DNA from: Ptychodera flava
Lineage: Eukaryota; Hemichordata; Enteropneusta; Ptychoderidae
Assembly: GCF_041260155.1 (NCBI RefSeq)
Contig: NC_091928.1
Span: 40,117,388 to 40,181,387, forward strand
Direction of reading: 5' to 3'
DNA length: 64,000 nt
Below the pieces are notes generated by a model, which ran no database searches, was not told the DNA's origin, and was given only the letters and a program-made list of their open reading frames with translations. Of the stretch, positions 46,973 to 58,108 are shown one piece after another (the first letter of the stretch is position 1; each line of letters begins with the position of its first letter). The translations under genes and the position numbers were made by a program.

Positions 46973-49900
46973 GTAAACTGATACTGGTAATGTTTGTTAA
47001 AATGGCCTCTAGGACTGACAGTATGAGACAAAAATCTGACAAAGTTCATAACAAATCGTTGGTGTATTTCAAAATAGCTACAAGTATCATTAACCCTTTG
47101 AGCGCTGTAATTTTTCCCGCCAAAAATTTTGGTGCAACATTTTTACCAATTTTATAAATTTTTATGTAATTTTTTTTTTCATAATTTTAAAATACAGATT
47201 TTTATAAAAAATTTAGCAAAAAATGACAAAAATATTGACTGGTTTTCATATGATAAAGGCGGCAAAATTTGACTTTGACGCTCAAAGGCTTAATATGTTG
47301 CTTTAAGGCAAAACATACATGATATCTGTAAATTGAAATCTTGTTAGCAATCTGTAGTAATTACAGCACTGTATCACAGTTACCTGTGGTCTATTCCGCT
47401 CTGCGTCTGTGTATGCGCCCCATAGATGTGTGTACATATGCCTGAGAAGAAGAACTTCTTCTCAGGCATATTCATGTACCAAATCATTTTGCAGGTTCAT
47501 GTCATTAAATTGCTAATTTGCATATTTTATGAATTTCTGTAATTAAGGAAATATGTCTCGAAATTTGGCAGTAAATTTGATGAAAGTTGGTACAGATGTT
47601 GATCTCAAAGTGTTTTAACAGCCAATGAAGACATTCGGCAGTATCTTGTCAATTAATTGTTAATTTGCATATTTAATGAACTTTCCTAATTAGTTTGCTG
47701 TGTCCAGAAATATTGCACAAAATTTGATGAAACTCGGTACAGATGTTGATCTCAAAGTGTTGTGGTTAGCATGCAAAGATATTAATCATATGATGTCAAT
47801 TAATTGCGTATTTGCATATTTAACGAATTTCCATAATTAGGCTAATAAGTCAAGAAGTACTTCATCAGATTTGTTGAAACTAGATGTTGAGCTCATGTTG
47901 CTTTAACTTTGTATAAGGATGTTTATCAGTATCATGTAAATTAATTTCTAATTTGCATATTTAATGACTTCCTAATTAGTGTGATACATCCAGAAATCCT
48001 GAATCAAATTTTATGAAACATGGTACAGATGTTATCTTCCAGTAGCGTAAAAGTGAATAGTGCCATCCTGTTGATAAATTATTTATTGACTTATTTAATG
48101 GTCGACCTTTTGTGATTAGGGTGGCAGCTCAGATTGGCTGAACAGGGAAACAAAGTTCATAATGAGAGATCTATATTCTGAATGACTGCACTAAATCTGT
48201 GATGACACTTGCTACCGTCAGTCTCATGTTGATCATACACAGATTTATCAGTCAAGAAAGGCATTTTAATTTTAGCAGTATCAATAGCTAATTATAGGAA
48301 GTCTCTTCTTTACTGAACATGAGGACATTTTTGGTTCACATCTGGTGTTCTGACTTTTTTTTGTCAAGAACCATTACTCAGACATGCCTGGATCAGTTTC
48401 TTCCATATAAGTTGAATTTTGACATTTTAAAAAGCAAGGGCATGACATGCCTAATTCTGTCCAACTTGGTAAAAGGATTACCCTATGCCACTTATACTAT
48501 TACTGATGTCTACTTGTTTACAATCCAATCCAATATCCAATATTGGCATTAGTCACAGACAGGGCTTTGCTACCCGCATTGCTTTTTTCCTGCGCATCAT
48601 ATCGACTTCAATTTTTAGCACTTCCAGTGACAAAGTACCAACAATTACAAGGGGGACTATGTCATTGTCAATGACTTGTTGAAAATGTATAGTATGAGGG
48701 GGTTTCCTCGTCATCTCAGGTGAGAAGTATTCCTTTGAAAAAAAAAACTGTATTGGTAACATGCAGCTCCACCTTATCATGAAGATGCTGTTTGTTTGTA
48801 CAGCACGCACACTTAGATGATGTCCAACTCTGCCCAGACAAACAACAGTTCTTTATGTAGGTTGCTGCTCTGTGGTGATAATGTGCTTTCCCCAAATGTG
48901 CAAACGAGTTCACAATGTAACACAAATAAAAAAGGGCATTAATAATAATATCACAGCCAGTTCATTTGCATTGAGAATTTTTACTCTGGTGCATCTGGCA
49001 AAGTCAGAGTAAATTTGTTGGTGTCATATACCAGTAATTTTCTATGTCTATTGAATCTTTTTGACATATTCTCTTCAATTTTGGTGAAAATCTTTCAGGT
49101 GAGAAACTGTTCCTTCACTTTCCCTGAAATTTAGTGTACAAGTTCTGTAGAATGTTTCTTATACAGATGCCATAAAATTGTGACATTACCAATATTGTTA
49201 TTTTGAGGATAATTTCATCATTATTGGTCAAAATGTGTTTTCTGAGGAAGAGATCTTCCTCATATTTAGTATGCAAGTACCTCTGGTTTTGTTCCTAAAA
49301 TATATCCAAATTCACTTGAAATAAATTTTAACTTTGCATTTTTATCGTATTTTCAATATTTCTGTAAAAATGTTAGAAACCACCCCTGATTGCTTTTTCC
49401 CATACACAATTTGAGGTCTTGAAATTATAATTTTGGTAATACATAATACCATTATGGTCTGAGTGTTTAGTTTGGTATAAAGTGAATTTGCCTATAGATC
49501 TTGACTTGTACCTATGAAAATGTGTTTACTTCTTTCTCTGATTTACAATTTTCTTCTCATAAATCAAAGTAACTCATGTGCTAAGAGATGCTTGATGTTC
49601 CACAAAATATTAAACTTTTCATATACATTTACACAAATTCCTACATGCTTCCTCTTTTCTCTTCACTACTTTTTTTTTCTTGCAGAGGATGATAAGCTTC
49701 AAGTACATGTAGGATTAGATGAGAACACTTTTAATGAACGTCTAAAAGAACTGGGAGAAGAGGTCAAAAGCCTGAAAGAAGATATCAGAAAGCTACGGGC
49801 TAAATGGAGAGACAGTAACCAGGCATTCAAACACAGAGTAGCAGAACTGGTAGATACAGCTGAAGACAGCCTTCAAGAAGTGAAGAAAGTCTGTAAGGAA

Positions 49901-52900
49901 AAACTTGGTGATGATATGGATCCAAAACGTTTGACAGCAGAGTCCTTGGGAATCTTACTTGAATTACTTACTCTGTACGCTCTCTACAAGTTGAAGCAAA
50001 CTTGCAGATCTGGAAGTCTGGCCAAAGCATTTGAACCACTGCTGATAACAGATGAAATGAGAGAGATTGCTGCAGAAGTTGGACTCAAACTGCAGTTAAA
50101 GGCAACATACAACCTAGAAAAGTTCAAGGAAGTTGAACGTTTCTTCTTTGAACGTAAGTCATTAAATTGTCATATCTGTTTTGATGAGATTTTTTTTCAT
50201 TTAAACAGATGAATGTCATCTACATGTTATTATCTTTTAAATATTTTAAAGTATATTGCACAAGTCATTATTAACAAGGGTGTTGATGGAATGTTTTGCT
50301 TTTTTCAGGTGACGGTAGAGGAATAGAACCAGTCTATGATGCTATTATTGAAGAGGAAAGTGTTGAAGAGATACTACTTAATCATGATGATGTGAGTCAA
50401 AAACATCTTCTTCACTTAATTGTCATATCTCTTTTTTGATGTCAGTTTTAGGTGTCCCTGAAACCAGTTCACTGAATGTAGCCTTCATATTTATCATAAC
50501 GGTCCCAACAGATTGCTTAATGCTGAAGTGCGAATGTTAGTGAAATTTCAAGTAAACCTTTAATAATTAGGACCAATATTCCTATTTTGGTCATTGAAAT
50601 AGTTTGATTTGAAAACTTCATGTCAACAGCTTTCAAAATTGTTTCTTAGTAAAGACTTGTAATGCTAGTGTGCATGTGTAGAGTTTTTTGGTTCGCTTTC
50701 TCATTTTTGGTCAAAACTCTTTTCCCTGAAGGAGCCCATAAATTTGGTTTGTGGTTCATACATATTACTTTGCCTTATGTCCAAATTAGGATGCAGTTCG
50801 TCTAAATAATTGGTAGCATATCTAATGATAATGTACAAGTAAATGTATGCCGCAGGATATCTCATTATAAGCTCCACTCCAAAAATTCTAGAGAGCTATT
50901 GATGACCTGCGACAACGAGGTTACCCTGATTAGATACATTGACAAAACTTTGAATGGAAATGTTAACTTTATGATGAGATAAAATAGCTCTTTTTTAATT
51001 ATTAATTGAATTGTTTCGAAGTTATTTGGAGCTATTGTTTGCATGTAACAGACACTCAAATACAAATTAAAATAAATACATAAAATAATTTCTATTCTAC
51101 ATGGAACAAACAAGTCTACTTAATTATAGATTATAAAAATGTATATTTATTAATATGTGAATATATATTATTTAATACATAAAATATATACTTTGCTACT
51201 TTTTGTAATTTTTGGAAGCAACTGGAAAATAGCAATGATACATTGGTAGGATTTCAAAATTATGGCAAGTCAGGGGTGGGGGATTTGAACGCACTGTATG
51301 TTAGTTAGGGGGGCATTTGAAAAAATCTGAGAACTTTTTGGTGCTCCACCCCACAAACCCCCTCCCCCTGAGATATTTGTGAATTTAGCTCAATGAGCAA
51401 AACTATATGTAACTTAAATTTATTGACTAATTTTCAGGTTGAAGGGGGGAATATAGAAACTGCAGAAGTCACAGCCAGCATTGATAAAACAACTCAGACT
51501 GACCTGCATGCTGAAGGTGTGTGTTCATTTTCAGGATTTCATATTGATGTATTTGCATTTGCAACTACAACCAAAAATCTCTGCAGAAGAAACTTCCCGT
51601 AAACATGTGGTAGAATAAGATAGCCTTTAATAACATATGATGATCTTTTGCATCTAATTCATGTGTAAAACGCTCTGTCTCTATAAATGACTGAGTGGTC
51701 CTTTCATATAATTATACTGTAGCCATTTTGAAATATTAACAAAGGATTATTAAGGTAGAATGTGCCTTTGGGACAGATATTCAGTCTCTCAAACAACTCT
51801 TTCTATATTTTTGTGTTCAAGCATTACCCGGCTCATTTTTAAGCTCAGTGAGTAAAGCTTTCACTAGCTCATTTTTGTGAATATCAGAAATTTAATTTCC
51901 CGTAGAGTTAAAGTAAGGATGGCTGCCATTTCTGTAGTACCAAATTTGGCATGCTGTGAATTCATTTTTTTTCTGGAAAGTTTGAGAAAAAGTATAGGAG
52001 TATAGGTATTTTAATTTTTGAGTCATGTACCGGTACATGTATGTACTTATCATATACAGCTTTGTCACATGTAATATTTTCAACTTCGGATGTGACACCT
52101 TTTGCAGGGGCAGCTATACAGTCAGCCGAATTCAAAGTGACAAAGCATGTGACTATGATGGAAAGAGTGGCTGAAACAGACAATGTATTGATTTCTACAA
52201 ATGGTGAAGAGGGATCAGAATCTGCCAGGTGGAAAGATTCTGATGAAAGATCAGCCATGAAAGAACAACCGAGTATAGCATCAAAACCTGAGAAAGGTAC
52301 AGCAAATAGTTTAATATTCTTCATTTTGAAGAAATAGTTGGTCATATAAATGTAAAGTCTGTAAGCTGCCAGTTGTTGTTGCATTTGCCATTCCTTTATT
52401 CTTTTTAGCAAGTAGTGTTTCTTTTTCTACTCTCCAAGTCAAGAAAAATTGGCTGGTGTTCAAATTGCCAATTAAGAATGTGAGTAACATTACTACTCAC
52501 AACCAAACTTTATCCAAAACTGATATTAACTGTCAATAATAATATTGCCTATATTGTTCATACTTCATTGTTTGAAAGGCAAATACTTTTCAACATATGT
52601 TTAAGGGAAAGGAAGAAAAAATAATTTACTTGCTTTGTAGAAATGTCTAAAGTCACTGTTGATAATTCCTTAAATCTTCAGTGGAAATTGCTTAGTACAA
52701 AACATATTTCTTCCGTTTTTCTTAATACTTGTGCATGATCTTTAAATAGGTTCTTTATAGATTCCCAAGTTATTATAAAGGTTATTTTACCCCTGTTTTA
52801 CCCAACAGGTGACTGGTCAGTGCGGTTTACTGATGGCTACAGTCAGAAAACAGGACGAATATTTAAGCAACCCAGAGGGATGGTGTTCCATGGTAACCGA

Positions 52901-53629
52901 CTGGTGGTATGTGATCCAGAAAACAATATTGTACGAATACTGAATGAAGATTACAGGTGCGACAAAGTCTTAGGAAGCTTTGATGGTCAGTTTGCTAGGC
53001 CTTTCAAACCATGGGATGTGGCCGTCTCTGATGAGAGCTACTATTTCATGAATGATAGGGGAAATTTTCAGATAGTTGTTTGTGATGAAGATAATAAAAT
53101 TCTCACATTAATTGACCTGACATGGGATATAGAGGCCCACGGCATTACCATATGCCTTGGGTTTCTTGTGGTTACCGATGTAAGGGGTCATCGGTTACTG
53201 AAATACACCAAAGGTGGAAAGTATGTTTCAGACATTAATAATAAAGAATTGTGTGGCTTATCACAGTTCAATAGGCCTTATTCTGTGGCTGTCAATAGCA
53301 ATGGGGAAATTGGGGTGTCCGACCATTGGAATCACTGCATCAAACGTTTTGATGATGAGCTGAAATTCAGGGATGAGTATGGTGAGTTAGGTACCGGTGA
53401 TGGCCAGCTGTGGTATCCATTTGGCATGGATATTGACAACAACAATGATGTGTATGTTTGCGACGGTGGAAATCACAGGATAGTGAAATGTAAATCGGAT
53501 GGAAGTTGGAGTGGTGATTTGTTTTGTGATGTGTGGCAGTTGAGAAACCCCAGATATATTGCAGTGCAAAAAGACAGGATTGCTGTAGCAGAATTAGATA
53601 ACAGCAACATCAAGATATTTTATAAGTAG
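45676..53629 (+). CDS. GT4-like / TRADD-N-like / NHL beta-propeller protein (six-exon model)
   Basis: Join 45676-46972, 49686-50153, 50309-50391, 51438-51516, 52108-52296, 52809-53629 (intron phases 1,1,0,1,1), 978 residues. Residues about 7-420 look like a GT-B, GT4-type glycosyltransferase fold: opening LFLYDEWKADQCGLTGFHR, VVGYAPKTGSAAADIRARLF, KLVLINHVIPEE, then YGLEAVAIGLPTVL near 325-338. Residues about 448-505 form a coiled coil. Residues about 515-588 (LKQTCRSGSLAKAFEPLL, GLKLQLKATYN, EVERFF) resemble the N-terminal domain of TRADD. Residues 590-705 are an acidic linker, and 707-978 are NHL repeats. There is no signal peptide or membrane helix, so it should be cytosolic. A TRADD-type module beside an enzyme-like fold and a propeller suggests a death or innate-immune signalling protein; this is inference. 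The start is taken at 45676 because the GT4 first strand begins right there. Confidence 0.8.
47090..47293. repeat. TTAA-flanked miniature element, family 1, copy 4
   Basis: Starts TTAACCCTTTGAGCGCTG, ends GACGCTCAAAGGCTTAA. The best preserved pair of ends of this family in the window. Lies in the first coding intron of the GT4/TRADD-N/NHL gene. Confidence 0.8.
47436..47471. repeat. Perfect 17-bp-arm palindrome
   Basis: ATATGCCTGAGAAGAAG, two bases, then its exact reverse complement. It would extrude as a tight hairpin. Confidence 0.95.
47490..48310. repeat. ~146-bp tandem repeat array 2
   Basis: The same core block as array 1 recurs at 47517, 47664, 47811 and 47952, with a degenerate unit near 48082 (steps 147, 147, 141, 130). 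Units also carry ATTTGATGAAACTCGGTACAG-type and GATGTTGATCTCAAAGTG-type phrases, so it is a diverged sister of array 1. Confidence 0.85.
48311..49685. other. First coding intron, right part
   Basis: No repeat or exon recognised. Ends in the long T-rich tract and acceptor TTTTTTTTTCTTGCAG. Confidence 0.45.
49686..50153 (+). CDS. GT4/TRADD-N/NHL gene, coiled-coil and TRADD-N-like exon
   Basis: The acceptor is TTTCTTGCAG and the donor GAAC|GTAAGT. Encodes residues 433-588: a strand-like LQVHVGLDENTF, a charged heptad region (RLKELGEEVKSLKEDIRKLR), then the helix-strand-helix core with the TRADD-N-like CRSGSL and LKLQLKATY. The exon covers the whole module by itself, as expected of a shuffled domain. 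Confidence 0.88.
50309..50391 (+). CDS. GT4/TRADD-N/NHL gene, linker exon
   Basis: The acceptor is TTTTTTCAG and the donor GATGAT|GTGAGT. 83 bp, enters phase 1, leaves phase 0. Acidic linker PVYDAIIEEESVEEILLNHD. Confidence 0.75.
51438..51516 (+). CDS. GT4/TRADD-N/NHL gene, short linker exon
   Basis: The acceptor is CTAATTTTCAG and the donor GAAG|GTGTGT. Enters phase 0 as required by the previous exon, leaves phase 1. Encodes 26 residues of linker (NIETAEVTASIDKTTQTDLH). Confidence 0.7.
51750..52033. repeat. TTAAGGTAG-family element
   Basis: Starts TTAAGGTAGAATGTGCC and carries GGGACAGATATTCAGTCTCTC and GGAAAGTTTGAGAAAAAGTA in the family order. The right end is degenerate. It ends about 75 bp before the acceptor of the next exon. 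Confidence 0.65.
52108..52296 (+). CDS. GT4/TRADD-N/NHL gene, acidic linker exon
   Basis: The acceptor is CACCTTTTGCAG and the donor AAAG|GTACAG; phase 1 both ends. Encodes 63 residues including VTKHVTMMERVAETD, leading directly to the propeller exon. Confidence 0.75.
52809..53629 (+). CDS. GT4/TRADD-N/NHL gene, NHL propeller exon
   Basis: The acceptor is TTACCCAACAG; the stop TAG is at 53627-53629. 272 residues with five to six NHL-type blades, seen as FKQPRGMVFHGNRLVVCD, RPFKPWDVAVS, FNRPYSVAVNSNGEIGVSD, YPFGMDIDNNNDVYVCDGGN and RNPRYIAVQKDRIAVAE. Such propellers, as in TRIM-NHL proteins, bind protein or RNA. One exon encodes the whole propeller. Confidence 0.92.
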
Positions 53630-54580
53630 ACACAGGTACAACATTGAATCAAAGGTGTAAACATCATCAATATTTGACTCAGTGTTTTCAATGTGCCACA
53701 TCAAATATAATCTCTGAATCCATACTTTGCCTGTATTGTTGACCTCTCCAAGGAAGATTTTTGGCCAAAATCACGCCAAATTATGATAGCAAAGAAATCA
53801 GTTGTGAGGATGGGTGATCTTGTCCCCAAGGTAGCCATAACCCTGACCTTAAGTTTTTGATGATGGCAATAATGTTATAAAGTCATTCTCTTCACATACT
53901 TTTGACAGTGAGATTTTGATGGTATCATTTACTCAGCTTGAAGAAAATTACACATAAGGTGAAACAGTTCATAAAGTGTAAATATTTCTGTTCTATAAAG
54001 TCTATGTATTTACAAAAGTCTAAAACTAAATAGAAAAGCATTAGCAAGCTTACTTTGTGTAACAATATTAGACATTTCAAGCTTGATGTAATTGAACACT
54101 AATAGTCTTACAACCAATGTCAGCATAAATTTGACAATAAGACTCACAATATGCTCCAGCAAATTATATTTTATGTTAGTTTCAGCTGTCATGCTGTCAA
54201 GATGTTCTTTACCAATCCTTTTTTAAAAATGTATTTAAACATATTTGAAATAATTAGCTTGTACTACATGAAATTTGAGAGTGACTTAGATACCGATTGA
54301 TACCGTAGAACAATTGAATCTGTCAACTTTATGTTCATGTATTCCATGTAGGATACAATTGTGTATATTCGATTTTTCATTTTCATTATTGATTCTTCCT
54401 ACTGCTGTCTGTGTTTTCATAACAATGCTATGATGTAGATTTTGTTCCCTAGAGAATTGAAAATAATGCTTGGAGGATCCTGGCAGGGAGGTCAAACAAA
54501 TGAAAGAAGTCTACAGACTGATATGATGGTGGAAAAATTGAATTCTTGCTACCTTTGCAAAAATGTTGTATTGACTGGAG

Positions 54581-54586
54581 AATAAA
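54581..54586 (+). terminator. Candidate polyadenylation signal
   Basis: AATAAA about 950 bp after the NHL stop codon. The nearer of two good candidates. Confidence 0.35.
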
Positions 54587-55280
54587 GTGATTGAAAATGC
54601 TTTTTCTTTTGCCCTCACAGCAAATTTGTACATCAAACCTTTGAAATAGAACAAAATAATTATATTCCCTCATTCTGACCACCTCCCTTGCCACAATCTA
54701 GCATTGCTTTTTTATCAGACTTACTTTACATTTGCCTATGCATTTTATATCAATTCATTGAATGAAGCAAAGCTTGCGTTAAGACTTTCAATTTGACTCA
54801 TAATACCATATCTCGTGACTAAAAGATGAAGTCTTTTGTCCTCTTTCCATATAATTTACATTTATTGCTCAAATGAAGATGGAATTAAACATTTTAAATT
54901 TGGTTCCATTGAGACTTACAGTATGATTTGTATTCATTTGTGGCACATGGCCACTTAGATTAGTGACCTATTTCCAGAAGATGAATTTTCAAGAAATATA
55001 GTTTTGACACTGTATGTTTACTCAAAATTTTTAATCTCAAGAAGATAGTGTAAACATCTTCACCTTTTTTGAGCCAATAATTTTCTTCAAGAAGTCTAGA
55101 GTTGAATTTTCAGAATTCTTTCACGTTTTGTTCTGCCACCTTCAAAGTTTGATAGGGTGATGGCCGATTTGAACAGCGCCCTCAAGGTCGTAAATTTTTA
55201 GTACTTGTTTTTAAGCATCATGTTTTGTTGCCTTGTGTTTGTCAGTTTATCAGCTTTGTTACAGTCAGTTTTGGTATTTT

Positions 55281-55286
55281 AATAAA
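55281..55286 (+). terminator. Candidate polyadenylation signal
   Basis: AATAAA followed within 30 bp by a GT-rich stretch (GAAGTGTACAAGAGTGTATG), a classical arrangement. Confidence 0.35.
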
Positions 55287-56388
55287 ATAATTGAAGTGTA
55301 CAAGAGTGTATGAGCTTTCAGGAGATTTTGTTAGATAATATCTCTCCATCGATTTGGGGCTTTATTCATTCATACTTTTTCAGGAATGTCTTATAGAGGG
55401 TGCACTCCCATACAGAGACACAGAAGGGCCAAAGTAACTACTGTACCAAAGTACATTTGATAAACATGCAGACCATAAACTGGTTATATATCTTTTAAGG
55501 TATGCATGTATCTTGTCCATTTAAGTAATCTAATGAATAGATAGATTTTGTGTTGCTCATACCGTTCAGTATCAATTATCAAACTCTGTAGGTAGCTGGC
55601 AAAAAAGTTTGGTAAGGTTAAAGTGTGGGTGGTGTGTCTTTGACCAATGTCTTCAGTCTGAATAAACAAAAGTATCGCCAAAATCATCCTTGACGTGGAT
55701 AGCCAACAGCTAAGAAAATTTGATCTAGTTGCGTGGAGCATGTTCATCGTACTTAGCTATGGGAGTCTAATAATAAACCTTGTCAATGGAAGAGTCCATG
55801 AATTGTGAAGAAGTCTTCCTTTGTGACTTGAGATATAAATAAAGTGTCCATCAGCTGACAGCTAGCAGCTGAGATTACTTGAAAAAAAAAAACTGAAACG
55901 CAATACAATTTTAATTGGGAGGCGCACTCTGAAGATTGTCATTCCCTATGAAGCCTTTGTTTTGCACAATGGTTGCTATGGTACACAATTTGTATCTATG
56001 GAGCCCACAAATAGACTATGTCAACACTTTTCATTGAATTTGAAAACATGGATAGGGTAAAATACACTGCCCCGTGATAACAGCAGATATTGGCAAAAAG
56101 CAGGGTAAAGAAACAGTCTCAGCAGAATGACACACAAGTTTATGTAAAATGTTTTACTTTTCACCTTTTCATGTCCGAATGTTTTTTTGTTTTCAAAGAC
56201 AATTACACAAAAATCTCAAAATATTAAAAGAACATTAAAAGGAAAATTGCATTTTGTTGATGCAGAAAGTTTTACATAAATTAAAAAAAATCAGTCAAAT
56301 AAAAAATATTTGGTAACGTGCATTGCTCCTGCATATTGCTGGTTCTTAATATTGTAATATGGTCCTATGTCTTTCATGTAAACAAGAC

Positions 56389-58108
56389 TCAGTTCCATTC
56401 AATGTATTTTACAACACCTGTTTTTACACCTTCTGAACACTTTGGACCAAAGTCATCGTACTTTGTGCTGATGTATGCAAATCCTGACCCTTGACCTGGA
56501 GATCTGTCGGAGCCACGGATGTAGATATCATGATTCGTGGATATCCAGTCTTGTATGTTACCAGTATAGAGTAGGTGCCACTGTGTACTGCCAGAGCTAC
56601 TGGCAAACAGTGTAATATTACTGTCTTTTGGATAATCTCCTTCTTTGAGGCTCAGAACAGTATGATCTTGAAGGGAAGACATGTTTACCAGAATTCCCTG
56701 CGTCGTTGAGTTTATTGTGTACGCCAATCTGATTGTATGACAGCGCAGGCCTTCATTGCCATCGGTGTAGAAAATATCAAAAACTTTTTTGACGTAGCCA
56801 TCACGCGAGTTGCCTTGGAAACTGATGCTAACCTCTCTCGGGATGTGATGAATGTTTGCCAGAATGGCAAAATCAACGACATGGCTGTTCACGAAATCGT
56901 CGACTTCAAGAATATTTGGTTTGAAAATATCTGGCCTGGATAACCAATAGGGCATCATTTCGTTCATACCTTTGAAATGAACGGAAGCTACGGTTGAATA
57001 CATACTTCTATCCCGTGAGTCCATTCCCAGTACATTGGTTTTATTTGCCATATCTAAAAGATCGTAAGCAACGCCCTCAAAACTCATTCTTTTGGCCATA
57101 TCTGTAATGAAAGATTGTTGGAAAGTTTCATTGGCTGGTGTCATCTTTGCTAACGCTACATTGGAGTACACACCTTTGACGCGTTTTGGCAAAATGCCAG
57201 CCAGAAACAATCCACCAATGATGTTCGTCGTATCAGGAGTGACGCAGCTTGAGAGGACAGTGATGTCGTCTGAGTGGTTGGCATGGAAATCCTTCAATAT
57301 GTTGCATCGATCGATGAAGAGCCCCTCAGGGTTGGTTTTCCCGTTAAAACCATTCACAATGACATCGTATCTGTAGGTGTCGTTGTGAAGATTCACGATA
57401 TCTTTATCAGCTACATACGCCAAGATGTTTCTCCCCGTAGTGTGGATATCTTGCAAAGTTGGGTTGTTGCCAAGAGACGAAGGAACGATGTGAGGGCCGA
57501 GATATTTGTACAGGAGCTCACTGACTTGCATTTTCTGTTTTGGGTTCATCTCGTTAGTGTTGTTGTGGTCGTCGCCAGGTGTCGCAAAGTGGCTCAGCTC
57601 TAAGACAAGTACCTCTCCAGGGTTCATCTCGGCAAAATCTGCAATTTCCTGCAGTCCGGGTTCAATTCTATCCCCTGTCAGGCCGTGCCACCAATAGAAA
57701 TTGCCATCTTTTGCTATGGCGGCAATTCTGAGATCCAAGTAGCGAATGCCAGCCTGAAGCTGAGCTGTGAAGTTTCCTGATTGGCTGCGAGACCAGTAAT
57801 GGACTTCTGGCAAACCAAGGTGATAGAAAATATTCACAGTTTTGTCAACCAGATATCCATGGTCACTTGTTATGCCAAATGTACCACTGTCATGTGTACC
57901 GGGTATGATCAAATCACTGATTCGTTTGGTTTTGATGTCACTGTATATCGTAGTCATCCACTTGGACTTGTCCACATAGTCAGCAATGTTGTGATATGGA
58001 CCAATCACCTCTGATAAGTCCATATGTCTTTGAAAGTCTGCATGGTTGGTGAGTTTTCTGTTATCACGGTACGACAGCTGATCTTTCAGTGATCGGCCAT
58101 CATAGGAG
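56389..58108 (-). CDS. PI-PLC X-domain gene, main exon
   Basis: On the minus strand the acceptor is TATGTTTTCTTGCAG, just before CTCCTATGATGG. The apparent Met at 58122 is formed by the acceptor tract itself and is not the start. Contains the complete X domain and the C-terminal region to the stop at 56389-56391. Confidence 0.93.

Larger units (their letters stand above)
53630..56388. other. Convergent intergenic / 3' UTR region
   Basis: Lies between the stop codons of two convergent genes. Contains candidate polyadenylation signals (listed) and no supported exon. Confidence 0.45.

Noticed and set aside
46973-47157. C-terminal extension of the GT4-like frame
   Set aside because: Sequence after the donor CCAG|GTAAAC is intron and runs into a TTAA element; phase 1 joins to 49686.
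43719-48310. CRISPR-like array
   Set aside because: Repeats are ~146 bp, degenerate, without unique spacers, in animal DNA.
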